Below, piece after piece: positions 11,911 to 23,714 of a stretch of 64,000 nucleotides of DNA (within the stretch, counting starts at the first letter, position 1; every line of letters begins with the position of its first letter). Source of the stretch: Sphaeroforma sirkka (taxonomy: Eukaryota > Opisthokonta > Ichthyosporea > Ichthyophonida). The notes beneath the pieces are model-generated. The model was not told where the DNA came from. It ran no database searches and was given only the letters and a program-made list of their open reading frames with translations. Where the stretch lies: NCBI GenBank assembly GCA_001586965.3, contig LUCW03000543.1:5001-69000 (forward strand), given 5' to 3'. Both the position numbers and the translations under genes were made by a program.

Positions 11911-12974
11911 TCGAGCTACTGCACACATATAATTGTAATCCTACAAAAATATAATTGTGGTACTGCACACAAAAATAGTTAAGTTTCTACACATACATAA
12001 TTGTGGTCCGCCATATATGTGACTGTGAATATGCAAACATAGACACACAACACTATTGGGAAGAGTTACTACGAACATAAATAGCATATATATCTCAGAT
12101 AATATAACAAGGAAAGAAACTAGGGTAACCAAGGTCAGATATCTACCAGAACAGTTAAACATCTAAACTGAGAGGGGAAACTCTACAACACAACGAAGTA
12201 ATTCAACTTCAATTCAGACAGTGACACTCCATCACTAAAACACAAGAGTCAAGATAGCTGCTCTCAACATAGTGAAACTACAACACAACCTACGCACATT
12301 AAGAAAACCCAAATCACCAAGATTCAATGTGTACTTTGGGCGTAGACAGAACCAGCTGACTGACTACAATGAAGTAGTGACAGCACCTGGCACATCAGAG
12401 TCATGACAAGCCAAACTCGATGACATACACGAGGTGATCAAACCCGCACTGAACAGTAATGCAGCACAATATCAAGAAAAGATGCGTGCAGCATATGATC
12501 GAAAATACCAGAATAAGTACGTAAACTTCGACGAAGGGGACATTGTTATGATCCGCCAACAAGGAGAGATGAATAAATCAACCAGTCCTCACGGCGGTCC
12601 ATACAAGATAGTAAGCAAGGAGGGCAACGGGTATTTTGTCTGTAACCTTGATGGGACCAAGGCCCTTGAGTATTCAAAATAGGTCAACGATGAACTGATA
12701 GGCTTGCACAAAGCAGCCAACCCAGAAGAAGCATCCGTACCCAATGGTGCCATTCCACAGGAAGAAGAGTCACAATTTGAAAAAAAAATATTGACTCCCA
12801 ACCTTCAGAACGGGGTAATGCTTCCTTCGACTATCTCCTGCAATGGCCAAATGGTGAACGCACATGGACTCATGAGTCAGAGATACTAAATGCGGATGTT
12901 CTTATACAATTCCGAAACGCAAGCGCCGCAAACGACGTCAGAAGAAACAAACACTGACATGCGACAACGCACGA
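11771..12974 (+). repeat. Segment duplicated in inverse at 42.4-43.6 kb (Ty3 integrase relic inside)
   Basis: The whole stretch reappears in reverse complement at about 42430-43632. It contains the right part of LTR-C, a non-coding leader-like region, and from about 12290 a Ty3/gypsy integrase C-terminal segment (plus strand, e.g. RFNVYFGRRQNQLTDYNEVV and a DEGDIVMIRQQG block) related to the family B element at 43.6 kb. It is broken and not a functional gene. Confidence 0.8.
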
Positions 12975-14142
12975 TCGGCAGACAATAGAAAGCGCACAAA
13001 GCGGGGGGCTTAGACAGCCTCACTGACATCAACGAACACCCAACACTTGCCTTGTAGCATGCTCTACCCACATACCAGAGGGATAATGACCACAGTCTCG
13101 GTTTAAGACTCAATGTCGAGGAAGCTTCCCAGAGCCGCGTCTTCAGGACTCGTGCACAGGTCAAGACGGACTCCAGCGAACGAGGTGCGATACATAAGTT
13201 AGTATAATAAGGAATAATAAGAAGTAAGTATAGATAATGGTGGCAGGCTTTTCACCTTATCCCTTGCGGGGGGGTCAAGTTTTTCCCTGTACAAAAACAC
13301 CAACCTCAGACTATAGTACCAAATGTCACTTTACACTCCTAGCGAGCTACACAGCGCAAAGTTGGGGGGGGTTGTAGCATTTGGGTACCATTATTGGCAT
13401 ATTGTCAGATTCCAGAAATCTCAGGATTCCCAAATCTTGAGTTTCAGGTTTCTGACCCAATTCCTTATATTGGAGTCATCAGGAATATGGCGGGGCACTT
13501 GGATAAATATCCAAGAGCCGCGTGTGAGAGAAACACTCAAGTGAAAATATGAGTCTAGTGAATTATCAGAATTCTAAAGTTCAGAATAAAGACTCAGGAC
13601 GAATCTCTTCACCTAGGGCTTAACCTAGCTGAGAGATTCGTACTTGAGAAGAGGTCTATTGTTTCCTTTGGTCGTATCTTTATCAGTACTCTCCAACTCT
13701 ACAGTGTGATGGGACATCAAATTTTAGTATTCAAACCAGAACCAACAGAAAAAAGACCCTCAAGCTATGATAGTAGAAGTTTCAGACTCAACAAATGTTG
13801 GAGTACAACAGAGCTAATCGGTAGATTCAATCACTATTCCCAAGGTACTGTTGCACTGGCTGCGTTGTGTTTACTGGTGTGTTCTAGTCCCTGAGTCAAT
13901 TCTGTCTGCGACTAGAGTACACATTAAATCGCGGAGATTTGTTTCTTCTTGATGGGTGCAGCTTGTGGCCCATTTGTACGAAGGAAGTCGTGACCACCAG
14001 TTACCGGGGGGTTTGTTCAACAAATTTCCGTAACAGTGGTATAAGGTATCGGTGTGATAGTTCACACGTTTACGCATCAGATTTAAGTTGGTACAGGCGA
14101 GAGACTACGCTTTTTGTCGACGCTTGAAAGTACGTCATTAAC
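12975..14142 (+). repeat. 1168-bp tandem array, unit 1
   Basis: The first of four head-to-tail units beginning with CGGCAGACAATAGAAAGCG. Each unit contains a non-coding tail, an LTR-B in plus orientation, about 190 bp of leader-like sequence and a short integrase relic in minus orientation ending near CTTGAAAGTACGTC. Units differ only by a few homopolymer and short indels, so the array is young. Confidence 0.9.
13373..13703 (+). mobile_element. LTR-B inside array unit 1
   Basis: A 331-bp TG...CA element, TGTAGCATTTGGG to ACTCTACA. The equivalent LTRs in the other units lie at 14539-14872, 15705-16038 and 16873-17199, so the LTR was amplified as part of the larger unit rather than by separate insertions. 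Confidence 0.8.
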
Positions 14143-15310
14143 CGGCAGACAATAGAAAGCGCACAAAGCGGGGGGCTTAGACAGTCTCACTGACATCAAC
14201 GAACACCCAACACTTGCCTTGTAGCATGCTCTACCCACATACCAGAGGGATAATGACCACAGTCTCGGTTTAAGACTCAATGTCGAGGAAGCTTCCCAGA
14301 GCCGCGTCTTCAGGACTCGTGCACAGGTCAAGACGGACTCCAGCGAACGAGGTGCGATACATAAGTTAGTATAATAAGGAATAATAAGAAGTAAGTATAG
14401 ATAATGGTGGCAGGCTTTTCACCTTATCCCTTGGGGGGGTCAAGTTTTTCCCTGTACAAAAAACACCAACCTCAGACTATAGTACCAAATGTCACTTTAC
14501 ACTCCTAGCGAGCTACACAGCGCAAAGTTGGGGGGGGTTGTAGCATTTGGGTACCATTATTATTGGCATATTGTCAGATTCCAGAAATCTCAGGATTCCC
14601 AAATCTTGAGTTTCAGGTTTCTGACCCAATTCCTTATATTGGAGTCATCAGGAATATGGCGGGGCACTTGGATAAATATCTAAGAGCCGCGTGTGAGAGA
14701 AACACTCAAGTGAAAATATGAGTCTAGTGAATTATCAGAATTCTAAAGTTCAGAATAAAGACTCAGGACGAATCTCTTCACCTAGGGCTTAACCTAGCTG
14801 AGAGATTCGTACTTGAGAAGAGGTCTATTGTTTCCTTTGGTCGTATCTTTATCAGTACTCTCCAACTCTACAGTGTGATGGGACATCAAATTTTAGTATT
14901 CAAACCAGAACCAACAGAAAAAGACCCTCAAGCTATGATAGTAGAAGTTTCAGACTCAACAAATGTTGGAGTACAACAGAGCTAATCGGTAGATTCAATC
15001 ACTATTCCCAAGGTACTGTTGCACTGGCTGCGTTGTGTTTACTGGTGTGTTCTAGTCCCTGAGTCAATTCTGTCTGCGACTAGAGTACACATTAAATCGC
15101 GGAGATTTGTTTCTTCTTGATGGGTGCAGCTTGTGGCCCATTTGTACGAAGGAAGTCGTGACCACCAGTTACCGGGGGGTTTGTTCAACAAATTTCCGTA
15201 ACAGTGGTATAAGGTATCGGTGTGATAGTTCACACGTTTACGCATCAGATTTAAGTTGGTACAGGCGAGAGACTACGCTTTTTGTCGACGCTTGAAAGTA
15301 CGTCATTAAC
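14143..15310 (+). repeat. 1168-bp tandem array, unit 2
   Basis: Same content as unit 1, 1168 bp apart. It carries a 3-bp longer LTR, caused by an extra ATT near 14559. Confidence 0.9.
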
Positions 15311-16477
15311 CGGCAGACAATAGAAAGCGCACAAAGCGGGGGGCTTAGACAGTCTCACTGACATCAACGAACACCCAACACTTGCCTTGTAGCATGCTCT
15401 ACCCACATACCAGAGGGATAATGACCACAGTCTCGGTTTAAGACTCAATGTCGAGGAAGCTTCCCAGAGCCGCGTCTTCAGGACTCGTGCACAGGTCAAG
15501 ACGGACTCCAGCGAACGAGGTGCGATACATAAGTTAGTATAATAAGGAATAATAAGAAGTAAGTATAGATAATGGTGGCAGGCTTTTCACCTTATCCCTT
15601 GCGGGGGGTCAAGTTTTTCCCTGTACAAAAACACCAACCTCAGACTATAGTACCAAATGTCACTTTACACTCCTAGCGAGCTACACAGCGCAAAGTTGGG
15701 GGGTTGTAGCATTTGGGTACCATTATTGGCATATTGTCAGATTCCAGAAATCTCAGGATTCCCAAATCTTGAGTTTCAGGTTTCTGACCCAATTCCTTAT
15801 ATTGGAGTCATCAGGAATATGGCGGGGCACTTGGATAAATATCTAAGAGCCGCGTGTGAGAGAAACACTCAAGTGAAAATATGAGTCTAGTGAATTATCA
15901 GAATTCTAAAGTTCAGAATAAAGACTCAGGACGAATCTCTTCTTCACCTAGGGCTTAACCTAGCTGAGAGATTCGTACTTGAGAAGAGGTCTATTGTTTC
16001 CTTTGGTCGTATCTTTATCAGTACTCTCCAACTCTACAGTGTGATGGGACATCAAATTTTAGTATTCAAACCAGAACCAACAGAAAAAAGACCCTCAAGC
16101 TATGATAGTAGAAGTTTCAGACTCAACAAATGTTGGAGTACAACAGAGCTAATCGGTAGATTCAATCACTATTCCCAAGGTACTGTTGCACTGGCTGCGT
16201 TGTGTTTACTGGTGTGTTCTAGTCCCTGAGTCAATTCTGTCTGCGACTAGAGTACACATTAAATCGCGGAGATTTGTTTCTTCTTGATGGGTGCAGCTTG
16301 TGGCCCATTTGTACGAAGGAAGTCGTGACCACCAGTTACCGGGGGTTTGTTCAACAAATTTCCGTAACAGTGGTATAAGGTATCGGTGTGATAGTTCACA
16401 CGTTTACGCATCAGATTTAAGTTGGTACAGGCGAGAGACTACGCTTTTTGTCGACGCTTGAAAGTACGTCATTAACC
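15311..16477 (+). repeat. 1168-bp tandem array, unit 3
   Basis: Same content, 1167 bp. Differences from its neighbours are confined to G-tract and A-tract lengths and a TTC insertion in the LTR. Confidence 0.9.
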
Positions 16478-17637
16478 GGCAGACAATAGAAAGCGCACAA
16501 AGCGGGGGGCTTAGACAGTCTCACTGACATCAACGAACACCCAACACTTGCCTTGTAGCATGCTCTACCCACATACCAGAGGGATAATGACCACAGTCTC
16601 GGTTTAAGACTCAATGTCGAGGAAGCTTCCCAGAGCCGCGTCTTCAGGACTCGTGCACAGGTCAAGACGGACTCCAGCGAACGAGGTGCGATACATAAGT
16701 TAGTATAATAAGGAATAATAAGAAGTAAGTATAGATAATGGTGGCAGGCTTTTCACCTTATCCCTTTGGGGGGGTCAAGTTTTTCCCTGTACAAAAAAAC
16801 ACCAACCTCAGACTATAGTACCAAATGTCACTTTACACTCCTAGCGAGCTACACAGCGCAAAGTTGGGGGGTTGTAGCATTTGGGTACCATTATTGGCAT
16901 ATTGTCAGATTCCAGAAATCTCAGGATTCCCAAATCTTGAGTTTCAGGTTTCTGACCCAATTCCTTATATTGGAGTCATCAGGAATATGGCGGGGCACTT
17001 GGATAAATATCTAAGAGCCGCGTGTGAGAAAACACTCAAGTGAAAATATGAGTCTAGTGAATTAGAATTCTAAAGTTCAGAATAAAGACTCAGGACGAAT
17101 CTCTTCACCTAGGGCTTAACCTAGCTGAGAGATTCGTACTTGAGAAGAGGTCTATTGTTTCCTTTGGTCGTATCTTTATCAGTACTCTCCAACTCTACAG
17201 TGTGATGGGACATCAAATTTTAGTATTCAAACCAGAACCAACAGAAAAGACCCTCAAGCTATGATAGTAGAAGTTTCAGACTCAACAAATGTTGGAGTAC
17301 AACAGAGCTAATCGGTAGATTCAATCACTATTCCCAAGGTACTGTTGCACTGGCTGCGTTGTGTTTACTGGTGTGTTCTAGTCCCTGAGTCAATTCTGTC
17401 TGCGACTAGAGTACACATTAAATCGCGGAGATTTGTTTCTTCTTGATGGGTGCAGCTTGTGGCCCATTTGTACGAAGGAAGTCGTGACCACCAGTTACCG
17501 GGGTTTGTTCAACAAATTTCCGTAACAGTGGTATAAGGTATCGGTGTGATAGTTCACACGACGTTTACGCATCAGATTTAAGTTGGTACAGGCGAGAGAC
17601 TACGCTTTTTGTCGACGCTTGAAAGTACGTCATTAAC
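16478..17637 (+). repeat. 1168-bp tandem array, unit 4
   Basis: Last unit of the array; its end passes into a family B integrase relic that is also found at the corresponding place in the inverted copy at 41.1-41.3 kb. Confidence 0.9.
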
Positions 17638-17988
17638 ATATTCAATGCATTTGTATAATTTGTAAAAATCCATATTTGCACATGATTGGTACCAGCGTAC
17701 GGGCTATATTAGTTGCTGATTTGTCCATCATTGATCTGAGTATGACATATGATGAGCACAGTGCACATCTAATCATACTAACACATATGTATGACATCTG
17801 TCGGAGCTCATTAGCTGCCCAGTGGTATTTTCTTGGACTTTGTCGCCTGGGCATGCGGCTGTGAATAGTTGTAAGGGATGGATTCCCTTTTGCGTATCTT
17901 ATTTTTAAGGCATGGTACGCATCCTTCGATGTACTTGTGTACATGTTGTTAGATTCGTGGCATATCGTGTCCATCTATTTACAACTTG
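17638..17988 (-). pseudogene. Ty3/gypsy family B integrase relic
   Basis: On the minus strand the segment encodes pieces resembling the integrase phrase SSYVILRxMMxKSATNIARTL, found also in the family B element near 44.2 kb. It is broken. The same relic, reversed, abuts the truncated 18S fragment at 41.07 kb. Confidence 0.55.
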
Positions 17989-18686
17989 TGTAGTAAATAC
18001 ATCAAAATACGATACTAAAACCTACTGAGTCTCCCTGAGGCTCAGTGCGGTGTATTTACTTTTATATTTGATTGTCTACGTGGTCTACAAATAATTGACC
18101 TCGTGTGAATTAATTGTAAACTAATTCTAACTCTACACTGATAGTGGTTTAAGGCTTTTACTACACTCCCCTCAAGCTCAATCGTCACCAGTGATTGAAG
18201 AGCTTCAAAAATAAATGACCTCTTAAACTATTGAAAATTAAACATATAAAACTAGTAGTGTAAATTAAACAAAATATATAAATATAAACTAGTGAAAATC
18301 CTTCTGCTGAGTAAGTTCGTGCCTTGGAAATTGATCTTTTGAACCATCCCGGCTGTGCTGGTATATTTTTCACCATCCAAAAGCTAGGGTATCCGCTGGT
18401 ATGTTTTCACCCCCCCCCCCCCCCCCCCCCCCATAAGCTAGGGTATCCGCTGGAGTTATACTCGCCTATAAGCTCGAGTTGTGGAATCGTCGTTTGCCTC
18501 TACACCTGTAGTAAACACATCAAAATACGATACTAAAACCTACTGAGTCTCCCTGAGGCTCAGTGCGGTGTATTTATTCTTATATTTGATTGTCTACGTG
18601 GTCTACAAATAATTCACCTCGTGTGAAATCATTGTAAACTAATTCTAACTCCACACTGATAGTGGTTTAAGGGGACTTTTATTACA
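17989..18686 (-). mobile_element. Miniature LTR-D element (TRIM-like)
   Basis: Two 177-180 bp LTRs (17989-18165 and 18507-18686) flank only 341 bp of internal DNA. The element is bounded by the 4-bp duplication CTTG. A purine-rich tract (minus strand GAGCTTGAGGGGAG form) touches the left LTR, which places the 3' end there and gives the minus orientation. The internal part matches the last ~340 bp before the 3' LTR of element D, so it is a deletion derivative without coding capacity. A run of 23 C lies at 18410-18432. Confidence 0.85.
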
Positions 18687-18839
18687 CTTGTTTACCTTTT
18701 CCTCCAGGGTGTAATGCCCCAAGTTGCGGTATTGCTCGATGATGTTGACGTGCATCTCGTATTCTGTCTCATGCGATACGACTCCAGAGTTAACTCTTTG
18801 TGATGCTGAGACGTGTATAGAGATAATGCAGGTTGTTCC

Positions 18840-19204
18840 TGTAAACTTCGATGGATATTTCTATGTTTTAAAATATGTTATATAAACTAAAATCCAATAA
18901 GTCTTTTTCTTTTTTAACTTTTCTTCAGATGGAACTTTATTTATATTAGCCAATGTATTAACTTGACTTAGATTATTATGTCTATCTACATATTAGGCAT
19001 GTGGTCATGAACACTTAGTACTTCTAGTGAAAATTATTTAATAAAGAACAGCTAGAGGTACGTCCTGTGTGATCGAGGATATTAAGGCCCTTACCAAGAG
19101 GCAGCCCCGATCATTCTTACACAAGATACCACTGCTAAATCCTAACTGACTTAAATTGTATTATAACATAGATTGAAACATAGATATATCCATCGAAGTT
19201 TATA
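18840..19204. mobile_element. Fold-back derivative of LTR-A with terminal inverted repeats
   Basis: The left end is the reverse complement of the LTR-A 3' end (TGTAAACTTCGATGG), joined after about 48 bp to the 3' half of a plus-oriented LTR-A ending CCATCGAAGTTTATA. The two ends therefore form inverted repeats of about 45 bp with mismatches. A 4-bp target duplication TTCC (18836-18839 and 19205-19208) shows that it inserted as a unit. Confidence 0.75.
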
Positions 19205-19276
19205 TTCCTGCGTTGAATCAAAGTATGGTGACTTCACTCCTATTTCTGCTACTAATGTGACGCCCCATGGGGTCTT

Positions 19277-19696
19277 GCCACTTGCTTTCGTGCCTTCTTT
19301 GAGGAACGTATTATTTGTATTTTACACTAGCATCAGGTCTTCTTCTAGTAAAGACAAGTATTTTGAAAATCGCGTTGCATTGGGGTAGTATAGTACACGT
19401 ATCGTGATACTGATTGTCTTTTCAATAACTTTATCAAGGACATCAGGTATGAGTTCCATGGTAGGGTCGCCCATGCATTCTTTGCCACTTGCTTTCGTGC
19501 CTTCTTTGAGGAACGTATTATTTGTATTTTACACTAGCATCAGGTCTTCTTCTAGTAAAGAAGACAAGTATTTTGAAAACCGCGTTGCATTGGGGTAGTA
19601 TAGTACACGTATCGTGATACTGATTGTCTTTTCAATAACTTTATCAAGGACATCAGGTATGAGTTCCATGGTAGGGTCGCCCATGCATTCTCTTCT
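19277..19696 (-). repeat. 207-210 bp tandem duplication within the pol relic
   Basis: The block beginning GCCACTTGCTTTCGTGCC occurs twice in tandem (19277-19483 and 19484-19693), nearly identical, the second with an extra AAG. It is a local duplication of methyltransferase-domain codons in the relic. Confidence 0.85.
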
Positions 19697-20181
19697 TGCG
19701 CCCATTTCTGTAGGAGCGCATTCTTTTAATTTGTGTCGTATCTATCTGTGTATGCATTTTGTGCCTATGGAAACAAAATCGACTGTAAATTTCCCAAACC
19801 GTCTCTCAGCTTTTTTTTGTAGAATCTGGGGTGTAGCATACAGTCTATAGCTGATATGGTTATGGACATGGTAGCTTCCAAGCTGGTGTACCCTTGGCTG
19901 TTGTGTTGTTTTGTTCGCATCTTGTAATACCTCCGACTTTTTATTAATAATGTGTCTTCGTTTAGACGCGACAACATATCTTCCATCTGGTTGTCCTTAC
20001 CTGGGACATGTATGATGGAGAAGTGGTGATACAGGAATGTTTTGCTATTCATTTGGCTAGCATTGAGTGTAATATCTGTTGGCTGTTCATTTGCGTGAGT
20101 GCTCTATGATCTGTCCACAGTGTTCTGTCTCCTCTTTTGATGTATTTGAAGGAATTTTCCAGGCTGTATACCAGTGCTAGT

Positions 20182-20503
20182 TGTAGCATATAGAGACCAG
20201 ATCATCAAAAAGTCAATCTGAATCCCAAAACCCAGGATCATCAAATATTGAGTTTTAGAATTAGGATTGGAATATTTCTGATATTAGAGTCGTCAGAAAA
20301 ATTGGCGGTAGAACCGGTAAGCTATACGGGTCCTCCGTGTGTGAGAGAAACACTCAAATAAATCCTGAGTCTAAAGAAAACACAATAAAGACTCAGTTTG
20401 GTTCTCTCAGACTAGAGACTGTTCCTAGCTGAGATAACCGTATTTGAAAGAGATCTAGTGTATCCTTTGATTCGTACCTTTTCGCTACTCTCTATACTCT
20501 ACA
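20182..20503 (+). mobile_element. LTR-B copy
   Basis: TGTAGCATATAGAG to ACTCTACA, 322 bp. It carries the shared GAGAGAAACACTCAAAT and TGAGTCT blocks. It is inserted in the RNase H part of the family B relic on its left; a long non-coding region follows on its right, as expected for a 5' LTR plus internal DNA. Confidence 0.8.
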
Positions 20504-22212
20504 TTTTCAACAATATGATTGCTTAGATAAGTCAGATAGAAACAGAGCCCACTGGTAGTGAGAAACCTGGCAGTGAGAAACGAACAGTGAGCAGAAAGAG
20601 GACAAATAAGTGCCTCGCACAATTTATTTTATAAAGTTTTAAGAAACTTATAATATATATGAAGAAGTAGTGACGACGGGTCACGACGAGAATAGGCGAT
20701 AACTAAGGGACTACCTGAAGTCCGAGGAGACACGAACGACGGACAGTAGAAACTGAGTCCAAGAAGTGGGTAAGAAGTGCCCACCAGACTCCACGGCGTA
20801 ACAACTAGGAGGCAGATTCAGCTGACAGAAGAGAAGGGAACTGGAAAGAGGACAAGAAGCAGACGAGAAGCAGTCTCGCGTTCTCCACTACCACTGGAAA
20901 AAAGAAAAAGGCAGGTTTTTGGAAAGTTCCGAGAAGCTCTTAAAATACAAAGAGGTGAAGCAACCAAAACCTATCAAGGTGATATAATTATCAATGTTGA
21001 GCTATAGGAATTGGGAAAGAAGTGTCACAGTGATTTCGAACAAGAAAATTCAATGAATAGGAACATATCCCACAAAATAATAACAGCAATAGTATATATA
21101 CCGACAAACAATAGCCCGAGAGGTAGAACACATTAGTACAGATATCAATTGAACAACCTAAACATCATCCCTAGAGGTAGCATATTGTTAAGAATATCAT
21201 TATAACAGATAAACATATCAGAAGGGAAAACATATATATCTATGACACATGTGGACAAGCTAATTTGCATCGAACTCGAGTGAAGCATTAGATGAGATCA
21301 CTGAATGCATGAAGTAGCAACCAATACTGTAACTAGACATCACAAACCTTTTAAGGCTATAAATTTAAGCATCACACGTCATTTTCAATGATACCGTTGA
21401 TAAGGGTTATAATAAGAAGTTAGAAGCGTTCCATAACTCACAAACGAGAGTGATTGGGGGGTGAACAAATGTACAGGAGAAATTCACTCATAAGAAACAT
21501 TGACCACCCAAGAAGAAAACTTATATTTATTATCTTAGAGGAAAGAATCATATACTAAGATCAGTAACATTCAGAGACTTTAAGAACGCAAATACTTCAC
21601 TAAGCTTAGACCTTAAGAGAAAACTACCTTTGAAGATATCTCAAGTCCCATTTGGACACTGAACAGAAATAGTGCACACAAAATCACACGCACAGCGACA
21701 CCATAGAAGTAAAACATAAACTTCCATGAATAAGGAAAGATTGCAAATAGTCTTGTCACTAAAAGTGATATAAGAACACATAGAATCGAGCATAACTGTA
21801 GATAAAGGTAGAAGGAACGAACCCAATTTCCACAAGAGATCGATAACATTGAAATGTAATCAGCAAGAAAAACACAAACATATAAGGCCTTGCAAGAGGA
21901 TAATCCATCCCATCCAAAGACGTACATGAAGCGACCCCGACCTGATTGGGTATGAAGTTTACCAAGAACAATCAAGATAGGAAGTTGGGACAGCTAAATA
22001 GGTCAAGACATGAAAATCACATCAATGAATCACATGCACATGCCCATAGATAAGTACACATATACACGTGCACATAGAAGTACAAAACTCAAGAAGGACT
22101 GGCAGAACCAGTATAACCAAGCAGATCAGGTAGAATGCCAAGAAGATCAAAGAGTGGTCACAGGTCGAAATTGCAAGTCACAGATCAGAATAGAAATACG
22201 AGTATATATAGA
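20504..22212 (+). mobile_element. Internal region downstream of LTR-B, largely non-coding
   Basis: The stretch follows an LTR-B and shares short phrases with 9297-10645. A frame at 20777-21007 encodes 76 Arg/Lys-rich residues and could be the remnant of a gag start, but no domain is recognisable. No second LTR closes the element before repeat E. Confidence 0.4.
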
Positions 22213-22646
22213 TGAGGAAATACTCTAAATGTACATAGCCTACATGGGAAAGTCACTAAATGTACATACAGATTTACGGGTACGTTTTCTAATTGCCCAA
22301 TTAAAATCGCTAAATGTGATTTTCAATTCCTTTCTCAAACCTTATAAATAAAAAAATTAAAAAGTGCATTTAGAGACTTTCGTATGTACATTTAGTGACT
22401 TCCCCAGTGCTGTAATTTTTTTGATGACGCAAAAAAAAAAAAAAAAAAATCTGTTTTTTTTATCATGTTCAAAATGCCGGCGAGTGGCCAACTGACACCC
22501 GACTCACACATTTGCAAAATCTTGTGTGGATGGATAAAACAAAAATAAACATACAAGCTATGTATGTAAAAGTCTAAAAAAAATGGACACAGCTTCAGCA
22601 CTTTGATATCATGTTCTATGCTTTATCTAACGATACTCTTTACTTT
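22213..22646 (-). repeat. Dispersed repeat E, copy 2
   Basis: Reverse complement of 3890-4313. Within it, AAGTCACTAAATGTACATAC (22250) and its inverted copy ending near 22404 form a perfect 20-bp inverted repeat about 155 bp across, like a small fold-back element. A 19-nt A-run lies at about 22431-22449. Confidence 0.65.
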
Positions 22647-23217
22647 ATTTGCTACAGAGATGAGACACACGATCTGAGAACAATGCCTGTCGAATTTAGT
22701 GAGAGCACAACGACAGCAGATTGAATCAAATCGAAGTGTGGATTTAACCTGTGGATATGACGTGTTTGTGTGTGTGTAGCAGCACATGTGTCCGAAATTT
22801 TAATTCCGTTGAATCAAAGGCACTGACATTAGAGCCCGGCGATCGTTACATTGTATAAAGTAACGCTACAAATATTATATTAGATAGTATGCCAACTCTT
22901 GCTAGTGCTGATTCATATAGTGACATGGAAATACAATTCTCATATGGTTCTGTAAAAGAGCATCATCGACCACGTGAGTTGCGCACTAGGCAGTGAGATA
23001 AGCTTGAATGAAGTAGCATATACAAACAACAAATAATAAAAGACAACATAACCTCCCTCAACAACTTTATTCGTCAAAAATGGATCTAGCCGAAGGCTTT
23101 TTAATCTAAATTTAAACAAATTTTGCACGATAAAGTCACTAAATCTACATAAAAAACTTCTAAATGAACATTTGTACATATATGATCAATATTTCAGTTC
23201 GGTTTCATCGAGAAAAA
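22647..23217. other. Spacer, nothing recognised
   Basis: No coding signal. The phrase AAGTCACTAAATCTACAT near 23133 resembles the inverted ends of repeat E and may be another decayed end. Confidence 0.3.
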
Positions 23218-23375
23218 GGGTGAACTCCTATGCCATAGTCACTAGCATCGTTTATGATTTGCAACGGTACCCTATCAATAGGGCATGCTAGTGTCGGTGA
23301 ACTCCTATGCCATAGTCACTAGCATCGTTTATGATTTGCAACGGTACCCTATCAATAGGGTATGCTAGTGTCGCC
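23218..23375 (-). repeat. 79-bp tandem duplication, Ty3 RNase H relic
   Basis: The block GGTGAACTCCTATGCCATAG is present twice in tandem, almost identical. On the minus strand it resembles the RNase H start of Ty3 elements (DASDYGIG region), as in the family B element near 45450. Confidence 0.7.
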
Positions 23376-23714
23376 GAACACGCTATCTCTTCCTCTTACG
23401 AGACGACACTGTCCACGATGAGCGGAGCGAGAAACGTGGAGCCGATCAAATCGAGCATGGACTGGATCGAATTGAAAACGCCATCATGGAAGACTTTGGC
23501 AATATATCGACCAAAAGGTAATAGTAAGATAGAATAGTGCTAATCGGAAACGTTAATCACGTACCCCACACCAAATACTACCGTCGAATTGCTCGAATGA
23601 GTATAGATGTGCATTCAAAGAGAGTACTCAAGCATCAAAACGTACACCTACGAAGCCACGCAAAGATTGCGGACCCGAACATGTTAAGACTCTAAAATAT
23701 GTAGGAGTTAACGA

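Larger units (their letters stand above)
18687..20181 (-). pseudogene. Ty3/gypsy family B pol relic, interrupted
   Basis: On the minus strand this carries the end of the RNase H (FSIIHVPGKDNQMEDMLSRL, near 19950-20020), then the methyltransferase-like domain (LHPRFY near 19830, matching KLHPRFY of the 45.0-kb element). It is interrupted by a fold-back LTR-A derivative, contains an internal 207-bp tandem duplication, and ends where an LTR-B is inserted. Broken in many places. Confidence 0.65.

Noticed and set aside
13323-17043. Repeated short open frames of 60-80 residues in each array unit
   Set aside because: They cross LTR boundaries and shift with homopolymer length between units, so they are not conserved coding regions.
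21613-21975. A 120-residue minus-strand frame, hydrophobic
   Set aside because: It lies in the non-coding internal region shared with the 9.3-10.6 kb locus, where the frame is not kept; no start context or domain supports it.
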